A stretch of DNA of 40,798 nt from Pelosinus fermentans (lineage in GTDB: Bacteria > Bacillota > Negativicutes > DSM-13327): the NCBI GenBank assembly GCA_002434245.1, contig DJJR01000077.1, forward strand, positions 1 through 40,798, written 5' to 3'. Below the pieces are notes generated by a model. That model ran no database searches. It worked only from the letters and a program-made list of their open reading frames with translations, and had not been told where the DNA came from. A program made the translations under genes and the position numbers. How positions within the stretch are numbered: the stretch's first letter is position 1; each line of letters starts with the position of its first letter. Below, piece by piece: positions 1 to 7,104 of this stretch.

Positions 1-17
1 CTAGGGGGCTAAAAAGT

Positions 18-110
18 AACCACAAAGACGCAAAGGACACAAAGGGTTTTATTTATTTTTTTGTGCACTCCTTTGTGTGCCGCCTCAGCGGCATTGTGCC
101 TTTGTGGTTC
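18..110. repeat. Dispersed imperfect palindrome, copy 1 (divergent)
   Basis: The left arm starts AACCACAAAGACGCAAAGG and the right arm ends CCTTTGTGGTTC, so the element can fold into a long stem with an AT-rich centre. It has the same plan as the copies at 2662, 5050, 19698 and 23913 but a diverged sequence (ACAAAG in place of GCGAAG). It lies downstream of the minus-strand oxidoreductase gene and contains no credible gene. The 111-210 stretch next to it shows nothing else recognisable. Confidence 0.7.
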
Positions 111-210
111 ATAAAAAACTCAGACACGTTCTTTTGTCAATTGCCAACAGAGTGGAGCAATCCTGTCTTGTTAAGAATTGCTTCGCACTTGACGAGATAG
201 TAATAATGCT

Positions 211-1179
211 TTATTCAAAGGGATATCGTATTCCCCATCGAGATCGAACTTCATCCATGATTTCCATAACATCTATGGATAATTCCATGGTATCCATTTT
301 AGCTTTGTTCAAGATGCATTGATTCATATCTTCCACTTCATATACCAATGCTTTTTCTGTTTCACCCGCTTTTGTCACTTCTACTTTTCCGTCTAGATAA
401 TGTATCTCAGCCTCTGATGCTCTTGGAAAATTATCAATTGTAATAAATCCTAATTCTCCTGCTATAATACCTCGTTTTGGCATTTTTGCCCTCATCGTTA
501 GAGAAACCACTGCCATTTCATCCTTAGCGTTTTTAAGCAGGATACCTGACTGTTCATCTACACCCGTTTCAAATTTTTTCGCAGTGGTCAGAACTTCGTA
601 GGGTTGGCTGGAAAGGAAGTATCTGGCAAAAGACAAAGCATACGTCCCAATATCAAGAAGTGCGCCCCCTGCCAATTCTTTACTAAAGAATCGATTGGTA
701 ACATCGTATTCTTTGCAGCTCCCAAAAGATACCTGAATCATTTTAAGTGTGCCAATTTGCCCTGAGGTAACAATATGACGCAGCTTTTTAAATAATGGCA
801 TGTGATATACAGTCATAGCTTCTGCAACGACTAAATTCTTTTGCTCTGCTGCTGCAGCAATTTCTCTTAATTGTCTGCTATTCACTGTAATAGCCTTTTC
901 ACAAAATACATGCTTATTGTTATTGAGGCTCTTCATTATAAATTCATAATGATTACTATGAGGCGTTGCAATATAAACTACATCAATTCCAGGATCACTC
1001 AGCATTTCTTCGTAATTGCCATAGACTTTTTCAATCTGATAAATACTTGCAAAGGCCTTTGCTTTTTCAAAATTTCTTGCGCCTACTGCATAGATACTGC
1101 CATTTACTTCCCTGATTGCTTTTGCAAAATCCAAGGCGATCGCCCCGGGACCTAAAATTCCCCATTTTAATGTAGTCAT
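211..1179 (-). CDS. Gfo/Idh/MocA-family NAD(P)-dependent oxidoreductase
   Basis: The 322-residue product has an N-terminal Rossmann fold with the nucleotide-binding motif GILGPGAIA at residues 8-16. It also has the typical VYIATPHSNHYEF strand-helix and the family lysine in HVFCEKAITVN. The usual EKP is EKA here. The C-terminal half is the alpha/beta substrate domain (GGALLDIGTYAL). The family oxidises or reduces sugars, inositols and related diols in the cytosol; the closest described relatives are dihydrodiol-dehydrogenase-like proteins. The substrate cannot be told from sequence. The ATG start is preceded by GAGGTGAG at good spacing. The gene is monocistronic, transcribed away from the ferritin-like gene, with a hairpin at 1305-1341 between the two. 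Confidence 0.9.
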   Translation of the reverse strand: MTTLKWGILGPGAIALDFAKAIREVNGSIYAVGARNFEKAKAFASIYQIEKVYGNYEEMLSDPGIDVVYIATPHSNHYEFIMKSLNNNKHVFCEKAITVNSRQLREIAAAAEQKNLVVAEAMTVYHMPLFKKLRHIVTSGQIGTLKMIQVSFGSCKEYDVTNRFFSKELAGGALLDIGTYALSFARYFLSSQPYEVLTTAKKFETGVDEQSGILLKNAKDEMAVVSLTMRAKMPKRGIIAGELGFITIDNFPRASEAEIHYLDGKVEVTKAGETEKALVYEVEDMNQCILNKAKMDTMELSIDVMEIMDEVRSRWGIRYPFE

Positions 1180-1304
1180 ATGCTCACCTCAATAAAGATT
1201 TTTCTAACGAAATTCTTATCACATTGCTGCTCTTTTCACGCATAATCAATTTAAATGACCACTTTAATATTCTTCCAATTTATACTATTTTCACAATACA
1301 ATGC

Positions 1305-1341
1305 AAAACTCCTGCAAAGTGAATAACTTTACAGGAGTTTT
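1305..1341. terminator. Hairpin between divergent genes
   Basis: The 15-bp stem AAAACTCCTGCAAAG / CTTTACAGGAGTTTT has one mismatch and a 7-nt loop, with T-rich sequence on both strands. It lies between two divergent genes, so its role is unclear. It shares the arm AACTCCTGCA with the hairpin at 2452-2483. Confidence 0.5.
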
Positions 1342-1426
1342 TATAAGAAAGCGCATCTGAAAGGACTACTCCTAACTATTTTGGCATAAAATGAGTCATC
1401 TACTACTATGCAGGGAGTGATTTGCT

Positions 1427-1975
1427 GTGAAAAATCAAATGAATCATGAGCAACATCCAAAACAACTTTATTCCTTGCCTGATCCTTATCCGACTCCCAG
1501 AGTTATGGGTAAAAACCCCTACTATGCATCTATTTTATTAGAAGACTATGCTGGTATTTCTGGAGAATTAACAGCAATTCACCAGTATATATATCATTAC
1601 CTTACATTGGAAGAATGTCATGCCAAGATCGCAGCACTTGCACACCAAATCGCCATCGTTGAGATGCATCATTTAGCCTTATTGGGTAAAACCATTCTCT
1701 TGCTTGGTAAATATCCAGTCATGCATAGCAATGATCATGGATTTATGCGATTTTGGAATGCTGATTTTGTATACTATGGGGATACCGTTTATGATAAATT
1801 ATCGTCAAATATGAAGCACGAAATGGATGCAATCCAAAATTACAGAAGACACCAGCATCTCATTGATGATCCTTTTATTCAAGAATTACTGGAACGTATT
1901 ATTCTTGATGAAGAGCATCATTTCCAATTATTCAAAACATGCAGAGATGAATACTGCACTACTTTTTCTGACTAG
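1427..1975 (+). CDS. Ferritin-like/rubrerythrin-fold protein
   Basis: The 182-residue protein has two helix pairs carrying the carboxylate/histidine pattern of diiron ferritin-like proteins: GELTAIHQY and AIVEMHHLALLG in the first half, and HEMDAIQNY and LDEEHHFQLF in the second. The C-terminal DEEHH is the classic second ligand motif. The family includes rubrerythrin-like oxidoreductases, Mn-catalase and spore-coat CotJC-like proteins; which applies here is not clear. Translation starts at GTG 1427 with GGGAGTGA just upstream. The stop codon shares the palindrome CTAG with the stop of the convergent DUF523 gene. Its closeness to the metal-ATPase region makes iron or peroxide handling plausible but unproven. 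Confidence 0.75.
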   Translation: MKNQMNHEQHPKQLYSLPDPYPTPRVMGKNPYYASILLEDYAGISGELTAIHQYIYHYLTLEECHAKIAALAHQIAIVEMHHLALLGKTILLLGKYPVMHSNDHGFMRFWNADFVYYGDTVYDKLSSNMKHEMDAIQNYRRHQHLIDDPFIQELLERIILDEEHHFQLFKTCRDEYCTTFSD

Positions 1976-2409
1976 CTGTATATGTCTTCTGTACATACTT
2001 CAATGCCTTTTTCTTTAAGCATTTTAGCAAAGATACCATCACCAGAAATTAAATTTCCCGAAAATGTACCATCATAGATCCACCCTGCGCCGCAGGTAGG
2101 TGATTTGGATTTCAGTATCGCTTTTAGGCACCCGCTTACTACTGCGATTTCTAAGCCCATTTTGGCACCCGCCCTATATAGAGCTGTTTGATCATCACCA
2201 TTTAAAGAGATGATCTTTCCTTCATATTGCTCTACTGGAGGTCGAGGAGTCGGCAGCCCAGCAAGTATTTCAGGACAGATTGGTATAGCCCTGCCTTGTA
2301 TTACCATTTCTATAATTTGCGGAACTGCGTATGACGAACCATTGTATCTACATTCGACACCTGCTAAACATGCACTTACGATTATCATTCCTATCATGAT
2401 CCCTTTCAT
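1972..2409 (-). CDS. DUF523 family protein
   Basis: The 145-residue cytosolic protein has the DUF523 (YbbK-like) signature: an N-terminal VSACLAGVECRYNG, then ICPEILAGLPTPRPP, and a cysteine cluster in SPTCGAG near residue 125. Conserved cysteines suggest a metal or thiol function, but none is established. The family usually starts at MIIVSACL, so Met8 is a possible start; Met1 has AGGA at 6-nt spacing and is kept. The gene is convergent with the ferritin-like gene and the two stop codons overlap in CTAG. Confidence 0.8.
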   Translation of the reverse strand: MKGIMIGMIIVSACLAGVECRYNGSSYAVPQIIEMVIQGRAIPICPEILAGLPTPRPPVEQYEGKIISLNGDDQTALYRAGAKMGLEIAVVSGCLKAILKSKSPTCGAGWIYDGTFSGNLISGDGIFAKMLKEKGIEVCTEDIYS

Positions 2410-2451
2410 CTAGATTCCTACCTAAGTGTACTATTTCCTATTATAATACAA

Positions 2452-2483
2452 AACTCCTGCATGGTCTAAACCGTGCAGGAGTT
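2452..2483. terminator. Hairpin downstream of the P-type ATPase
   Basis: The 14-bp stem AACTCCTGCATGGT / ACCGTGCAGGAGTT has a 4-nt loop. Read on the minus strand it is followed by TTTTG and could end ATPase transcripts before the DUF523 gene. Confidence 0.5.
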
Positions 2484-2498
2484 GCTAGAAAGTAAACC

Positions 2499-2588
2499 GA
2501 ACCGCAGAGACGCAGAGAACACTGAGAAAAAATAGATAAGGTTAAAAACCTCTGTGCTCTCTGTCAACTCTGTGTCCTCTGCGTTCAA
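2499..2588. repeat. Dispersed imperfect palindrome, copy 2 (CAGAGACGCAGAG variant)
   Basis: The left arm is GAACCGCAGAGACGCAGAG and the right arm is CTCTGTGTCCTCTGCGTTC. It has the same layout as the GCGAAG copies but a different core word. It is followed within 75 bp by copy 3, so the whole 2410-2766 gap is made of a hairpin plus two repeat copies. Confidence 0.75.
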
Positions 2589-2661
2589 CGTTCCCCTAAA
2601 CTTATAAATTCTTCTCTTAATAAGAAAAATACTAACCCATCCTTTAAAAAATAAAACCCTT

Positions 2662-2757
2662 GAACCGCGAAGACGCAAAGATTACGAAGAACACGAAGTT
2701 TAAAAACCCATAATACTCCTTCGTTTCTTTGCATTTCTTCGTGTCTTCGCGGTTCAT
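2662..2757. repeat. Dispersed imperfect palindrome, copy 3 (GCGAAG type)
   Basis: The arms are GAACCGCGAAGACGCAAAG and CTTCGTGTCTTCGCGGTTC, with an internal AACACGAAG word and its partner. It lies 10 bp beyond the stop of the P-type ATPase gene and could also act as its terminator. Confidence 0.85.
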
Positions 2758-2766
2758 TACTATTTT

Positions 2767-4986
2767 TTATTTTTCTTTATAGGGCAGCTCATACTTTTTC
2801 TGATTGGCGGGAGAAGGGGCAGTCTCTGCGTTAGGCTGCTGGGGAGAATAGGAAAGAAGCCGTGTGGAGTTCATTACAACTGCCAGGGTACTTGCATTGT
2901 GCAGAACAGCTGCGATAAATGGTGAAATTAATTTTGCGGAACCAAGCCCTAAACCAATGATATTTGCCCCAATAGCAAAAAGAAAGTTCTGTCTGATAAT
3001 CTGTAACGATTTCTTACCAAGGCGAATGATTTCCACAATTTTTTCTGGATTATCCTCTCTCAGAACAATACCAGCTGTTTCAATCGCTGCATCCGCCCCA
3101 CCTACCCCCATAGCAATGCCAACATTGGCAAGAGCTAAGGATGGAGAGTCATTAATTCCATCTCCGACCATCCCCACTACATATCCCTCTTCCTGCAAGG
3201 ATTTTATGATATTAAATTTATCCTGTGGAAGCATATCGGACCAAAACTTCTCCAGTCTTAAAAGATTAGCAATCTCTTTTACCCCTGTATCCGCATCCCC
3301 AGAGACAATTCCAATGTTCGTAATCCCCTCTTCTCTAACACTGTAAATCGCTTTCTCTGCATTTGGACGAAGAGAGTCCACGATCACAATGACTCCAATA
3401 AGAGCCATTTCACTGGCTACGTATACTAACGTTGCACTTTCAGCCTTGTTTTGCATGGCAAAAGGAATACGCGGAGGAATTTTTATACCGATCTGACTTA
3501 AGTATGAGAAATTTCCAACGTGAACAACCGTGCCATCAATCGTGGCCCTCACACCCCGACCAATTGCCATTTCACTGTCAGGAATACAGGGTAAATCAAT
3601 TCCTTGCTCTTTTGCAGCGTCTTTAATTGCATTCGCCAGTGGATGATTCGCATTCGCCTCTGCCCCGGCAGCTAAAGCTAAAATAGATTTAGTATCATAT
3701 CCTTTATGGATCGGAACGACGTTAGCAACGGCAGGTTTTCCTTCTGTCAGCGTACCGGTTTTATCAAATAGCAAAAAATTTATTTTTCCTGCCTCCTCTA
3801 GATAACGGCCGCCTTTCACTAAGATTCCCCGGCTGGCAGCATTTCCAATTGCTGCGCTAAGAGCAGTAGGCGTAGCTAATCCTGCGGCACAGGGACAAGC
3901 AACAATCAAAATAGTCATCGTTCTTCTGATATCCCCTGTTAGCAGAAATACCAGTAATGCCAAAAAAAATGAACTTGGGATGAGACGAGTAGAATAGGTA
4001 TCTGCCATTTTTTGTATGGGAGCTTTAGAATGGGTCGCTTCTTCAACAAGATGTATCACACGGGCAACGGATGTTTGATCCCCCACTTGTTCTGCCTTAA
4101 CATACAAGGTCCCCTGTTCAATTGTGGAACCAGCCAATACCTTATCGCCAACTTGCTTGTGCACAGGCACAGGCTCTCCTGTTAATGCTGCTTGATTGAC
4201 TACCGCCTCACCATTTATAACGATTCCGTCTACCGGAATTTTGCTGCCAAGTTTTATGGATACGATGTCTTCTTGCTTTAATTGAGAAATAGGTATGATG
4301 ACTTCCTGCCCATTTACAACAATCCAGGCGTCTTTTTGATTGCCTTCCAGCATACTCCGAATGGTACGGCGTGATCGATCCAATGTAAGGGTTTCGATTA
4401 AGGTGCTGAGGTTCACCAGCCATACAACCACTAAGCCGGTAGCCCCTTCTCTTAACAATACCGACAAAATAATGGCCGTTCCGATCAAAATCTCATTATT
4501 TAAAACCCGGCGCAGAACAAGATTCTCGATACCACTGCGTAATATGGGAAAAGCCGTAATTAATGTTACCAAACTGGTTAGACCAAGCAAATTAACGGAA
4601 AAGAATCCTGGACGAAACAGATAACGAAACAGATGATAAAGCAATGTTAAACCGCCAATAGCCACTAAAGCAATTTGGTTAGGAATGGACACATCCTCTA
4701 CTTCAAAAGGTTTTACCTTCTGCCTTTTTAAAATCTGGGGCTTAGAATTCTGTATGATGTACTGTTGCAAAAAGGACCATAAAACGCCTTCAGACGTCGT
4801 AGCCCGATTGTATTGAATCAAGATCTTACCCGACTTAGGATTTGCGCTACATTCTTGAATCCCTTTTTGCTTTCTCAAAAGTACTTCAAGCTGTGACGCA
4901 AACTTAGGATTCTGTTTTATTCCAGGATGAAAAACACGAATGCGTCCAGGTATTTTGTGGACAATTTGTAGATATGGTGCAGCCAA
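2767..4986 (-). CDS. P1B-type heavy-metal-translocating ATPase with atypical N-terminal domain
   Basis: The 739-residue membrane pump has the full catalytic set: TGE (269-271) in the actuator domain, CPC (364-366) in the transport helix, the phosphorylated Asp408 in DKTGTLT, the HP dipeptide (448-449), and GDGIND in the P domain. The N-terminal domain (about 1-80) has no CxxC metal site but carries IPGRIRVFHP, as in HMA_2-type ATPases such as ferrosome FezB and CtpC-like pumps (assignment by resemblance). The start is TTG, preceded by AAGGGGG nine bases upstream. The neighbouring pseudo-ATPase starts the same way and aligns there. The metal is not determined; iron is suggested by the Fur-controlled neighbour, but Zn or Mn remain possible. 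Confidence 0.9.
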   Translation of the reverse strand: MAAPYLQIVHKIPGRIRVFHPGIKQNPKFASQLEVLLRKQKGIQECSANPKSGKILIQYNRATTSEGVLWSFLQQYIIQNSKPQILKRQKVKPFEVEDVSIPNQIALVAIGGLTLLYHLFRYLFRPGFFSVNLLGLTSLVTLITAFPILRSGIENLVLRRVLNNEILIGTAIILSVLLREGATGLVVVWLVNLSTLIETLTLDRSRRTIRSMLEGNQKDAWIVVNGQEVIIPISQLKQEDIVSIKLGSKIPVDGIVINGEAVVNQAALTGEPVPVHKQVGDKVLAGSTIEQGTLYVKAEQVGDQTSVARVIHLVEEATHSKAPIQKMADTYSTRLIPSSFFLALLVFLLTGDIRRTMTILIVACPCAAGLATPTALSAAIGNAASRGILVKGGRYLEEAGKINFLLFDKTGTLTEGKPAVANVVPIHKGYDTKSILALAAGAEANANHPLANAIKDAAKEQGIDLPCIPDSEMAIGRGVRATIDGTVVHVGNFSYLSQIGIKIPPRIPFAMQNKAESATLVYVASEMALIGVIVIVDSLRPNAEKAIYSVREEGITNIGIVSGDADTGVKEIANLLRLEKFWSDMLPQDKFNIIKSLQEEGYVVGMVGDGINDSPSLALANVGIAMGVGGADAAIETAGIVLREDNPEKIVEIIRLGKKSLQIIRQNFLFAIGANIIGLGLGSAKLISPFIAAVLHNASTLAVVMNSTRLLSYSPQQPNAETAPSPANQKKYELPYKEK

Positions 4987-5049
4987 ACAACGTTTCCCCC
5001 TTTTAGGTATTTATCCGATGACCAAGTTGCTCTAAAAATAAGACATTTT

Positions 5050-5134
5050 GAACCGCGAAGATGCTAAGAATAGGAAGAACACGAAGTAAACATACCCGAC
5101 CTATTAACTTCGCCTCTTCGTGCCTTCGCGGTTC
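5050..5134. repeat. Dispersed imperfect palindrome, copy 4 (GCGAAG type)
   Basis: The arms are GAACCGCGAAGATGC and CTTCGTGCCTTCGCGGTTC, with internal AACACGAAG. It sits between the P-type ATPase start and the terminator of the upstream Fur-controlled gene. Confidence 0.85.
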
Positions 5135-5177
5135 CGTATTTTTGCTCCAAGAAAAGAACGATCCTCTAATAAACGCA

Positions 5178-5203
5178 AAAAAATCCCAGACACTGGGATT
5201 TTA
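5178..5203 (-). terminator. Rho-independent terminator of the Fur-controlled orphan
   Basis: The stem AAATCCCAG / CTGGGATTT has a 3-nt loop. On the minus strand it is followed by a run of seven T. It ends transcripts from the 5261-5893 gene before the P-type ATPase, so the two are probably separate transcription units. Confidence 0.8.
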
Positions 5204-5260
5204 GAGTGTCTAGCAGGATCATCGCCCACTAGAATGTATTATATGGAATACAACTTTGTA

Positions 5261-5893
5261 TTATACTGCTGCTTCTGTAATCGACAAATAGGAATTTTGC
5301 TTAAAGGTTAACAGCTGCTCACGAACCTGCTTCATGATTAAGTTCTCCCAATCATAGAGGAAATTCAAAATACATCCCTTAATCCGTCCAGAGAGGTCAA
5401 GCAATGCTGATTTCATTTGCTGTTTGCTGGAGCACCCTAAAGTTTCCATGGCTAACGTTGCTACATCGACCTGAAAAGGGAATATACCTTTCGTGACCGA
5501 TCTCAAAGAATAACTGCAAGCTTTATTGCCCAAAAATTCAACACAGCGGGTAGCTCGTAATGTAGAGCGATGTTCCTGAACTGCAGGCAGTAATGACCTG
5601 AGAGAAAGGGCGGGAAAAGGTCCTTTTAATGCTAAATTTCTCTCGTATGAAAAACCATGGGCTTTCACTTTTCCATTTAGCTTATTAAGGAGCCGATCTA
5701 AAATTTTTCCTTTCTGCAACTCTAACAAAACTGCAGGCCATGCAAGAGAATTTTGGCAAAACAAAGAATCCGCCAATTTATGAATTTCTAAAGAAGAAAT
5801 TCGTGAACGTATCTGGCAAAATTCCCCCCGTATATCGTTTGCACATTCAAGCTGTAATGCTTCAATTGGTTTTATATATATTGACATAGGCAT
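5261..5893 (-). CDS. Fur-controlled protein of unknown function
   Basis: I do not recognise this 210-residue protein. It has no signal peptide and no clear membrane segment, and is mostly helical with several scattered cysteines (for example residues 18 and 26). An upstream in-frame ATG exists at 5929, but the extra codons would run through the Fur box. AGGAGG at 5900-5905 sits six bases before ATG 5893 (MPMSIYIKP), so that start is chosen. The promoter TTGACT-N18-TATAAT and a 15/19 Fur box at 5909-5927 make iron repression very likely. A terminator follows at 5178-5203. The gene lies between two P-type ATPase genes and is divergent from the pseudo-ATPase operon. Confidence 0.75.
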   Translation of the reverse strand: MPMSIYIKPIEALQLECANDIRGEFCQIRSRISSLEIHKLADSLFCQNSLAWPAVLLELQKGKILDRLLNKLNGKVKAHGFSYERNLALKGPFPALSLRSLLPAVQEHRSTLRATRCVEFLGNKACSYSLRSVTKGIFPFQVDVATLAMETLGCSSKQQMKSALLDLSGRIKGCILNFLYDWENLIMKQVREQLLTFKQNSYLSITEAAV

Positions 5894-5908
5894 AATCCGC
5901 CTCCTGAT

Positions 5909-5927
5909 GATAGCAATTATCATTATC
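5909..5927 (-). promoter_or_regulatory. Fur box of the 5261-5893 gene
   Basis: GATAGCAATTATCATTATC matches the 19-bp Fur consensus at 15 positions. It lies just downstream of the predicted transcription start and could also affect the divergent operon beginning at 6072. Confidence 0.75.
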
Positions 5928-5937
5928 ACTATTATTG

Positions 5938-5967
5938 ATTATACTACAGAAAATTATACCCAGTCAA
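5938..5967 (-). promoter_or_regulatory. Promoter of the 5261-5893 gene
   Basis: On the minus strand TTGACT (5962-5967) is separated by 18 bp from TATAAT (5938-5943). The Fur box follows within a few bases of the predicted start point. Confidence 0.75.
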
Positions 5968-6071
5968 TATAATATATCAAAAAAATCTTATGAAAAACCG
6001 TATATAACATGGATAAACATGGGAACAATACTAATGATTACATCGCATAATTTTAGAAAGGTAGGGTTATA

Positions 6072-6704
6072 ATGTCCGATATAGAAACAGGATCATATAA
6101 CGAATATGAAATAAAGTCGAAAGTAAAACAAAGCAAAGGGCAGCTCCTGCGTGCGCGAGCTATGGAAACTTGCTGTGAGGACACGACCTTAGGGCTTGAA
6201 CAAGTCTTTGAGGCGAAATTAGCCGCCATACGTATATATGAACAGAAATTAAACACAGTGACCGATCCCTATGCACGTAAGGCATTGATACAGATGATCC
6301 GCAAGGAACGTAAAGAACTGCTGGAATTGGCAGAATTAACAGACTTAGTAGAAACAGGACCGGGAATGAATGGCTTAGCTAGAAGAAAACGCTGCTTTAA
6401 TCATGAAATTAAAATGCGTACTGGGCATAATGTAACCTTTTGGATTGGAGCTGTTGTTGTAGCAGCCGCTTTGATGCCGAGTGTTAGAGAAAAGCTTCGT
6501 CCCTTAGCTGTGAAAGCAGTGCAAGGTGTAATCGGATTAACAGAGCAGGCACAGGGCGTTTTCAGCGGTGTACGGGAAGACATTGAAGATCTGGTAAGCG
6601 AAGCTCAATTTGAACGTTTTAAGGACTCGCTTGATGAAGTCGATGAAGATCTAGAAGAAGCTAGTGAAGAAACACTCGATACCACCAAAGCTGATCCTAA
6701 CTAA
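6072..6704 (+). CDS. Membrane-anchored helical protein beside pseudo-ATPase (unknown function)
   Basis: The 210-residue protein is not a family I can name. Residues 43-90 form a helical pair (EQVFEAKLAAIRIYEQKL, then IRKERKELLELAEL) that resembles half of a ferritin/rubrerythrin bundle but lacks its metal ligands. A single hydrophobic segment spans about 121-136 (VTFWIGAVVVAAALMP). It is followed by an amphipathic Ala/Val/Lys stretch (REKLRPLAVKAVQGVIG) and a strongly acidic tail. The membrane-plus-amphipathic layout is like that of the small partners of metal ATPases (PacL, FezA); this is a resemblance only. It is the first gene of an operon with the 78-residue protein (21-bp gap) and the pseudo-ATPase. 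Confidence 0.7.
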   Translation: MSDIETGSYNEYEIKSKVKQSKGQLLRARAMETCCEDTTLGLEQVFEAKLAAIRIYEQKLNTVTDPYARKALIQMIRKERKELLELAELTDLVETGPGMNGLARRKRCFNHEIKMRTGHNVTFWIGAVVVAAALMPSVREKLRPLAVKAVQGVIGLTEQAQGVFSGVREDIEDLVSEAQFERFKDSLDEVDEDLEEASEETLDTTKADPN

Positions 6705-6725
6705 TCCGTATATCAGGAGGAACAA

Positions 6726-6962
6726 GTGGCTATTACGATTGAAATGTTACGCCAGAAAATCACAAATGCAAATCGTGAACTGCATGAAGCAATTGATATG
6801 AGTATTGAACTAAGACGGCACTCACCAGAAATAAAGGGAGAAGTAGTTACCATTTGGGAAGAGTTCCTGGGTCAGTTTTTCGGTTATATCAAGAAAAGAA
6901 GTAAAGAGTCAAAAGACAATCTGCTTGCTGGTATCTCCTGGACACGTTTAAAACTTTTTTAG
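6726..6962 (+). CDS. Small helical protein of unknown function
   Basis: The 78-residue, charged, mostly helical protein has no signal peptide or membrane segment (IEMLRQKITNANRELHEAID at the N-terminus, a basic KKRSKESK patch near residue 60). Translation starts at GTG 6726 with an excellent AGGAGGA upstream. It lies 21 bp after the membrane-anchored gene and before the pseudo-ATPase, so it is probably co-translated with them. No function is assigned. Confidence 0.65.
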   Translation: MAITIEMLRQKITNANRELHEAIDMSIELRRHSPEIKGEVVTIWEEFLGQFFGYIKKRSKESKDNLLAGISWTRLKLF

Positions 6963-7104
6963 CCAGCGGCACATTTACATGAACAGCAGGGAATCATTCC
7001 TTGCTGTTGATTCTTTCACGCTGCATCATCCTTTGTCTGTTTATGGCTATAACTGGTTGTTTTCCCAAAAGAGAATTTTAATCCAAAAAGGAGGACGCTT
7101 TTCA

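Noticed and set aside
2864..3346. 160-codon plus-strand frame inside the P-type ATPase
   Set aside because: Antisense shadow of the conserved P domain; composition follows the complementary gene.
6979..7104. Additional 42 residues at the start of the pseudo-ATPase from ATG 6979
   Set aside because: No ribosome site before 6979, whereas a strong one precedes TTG 7105, where homology to the paralogue begins.
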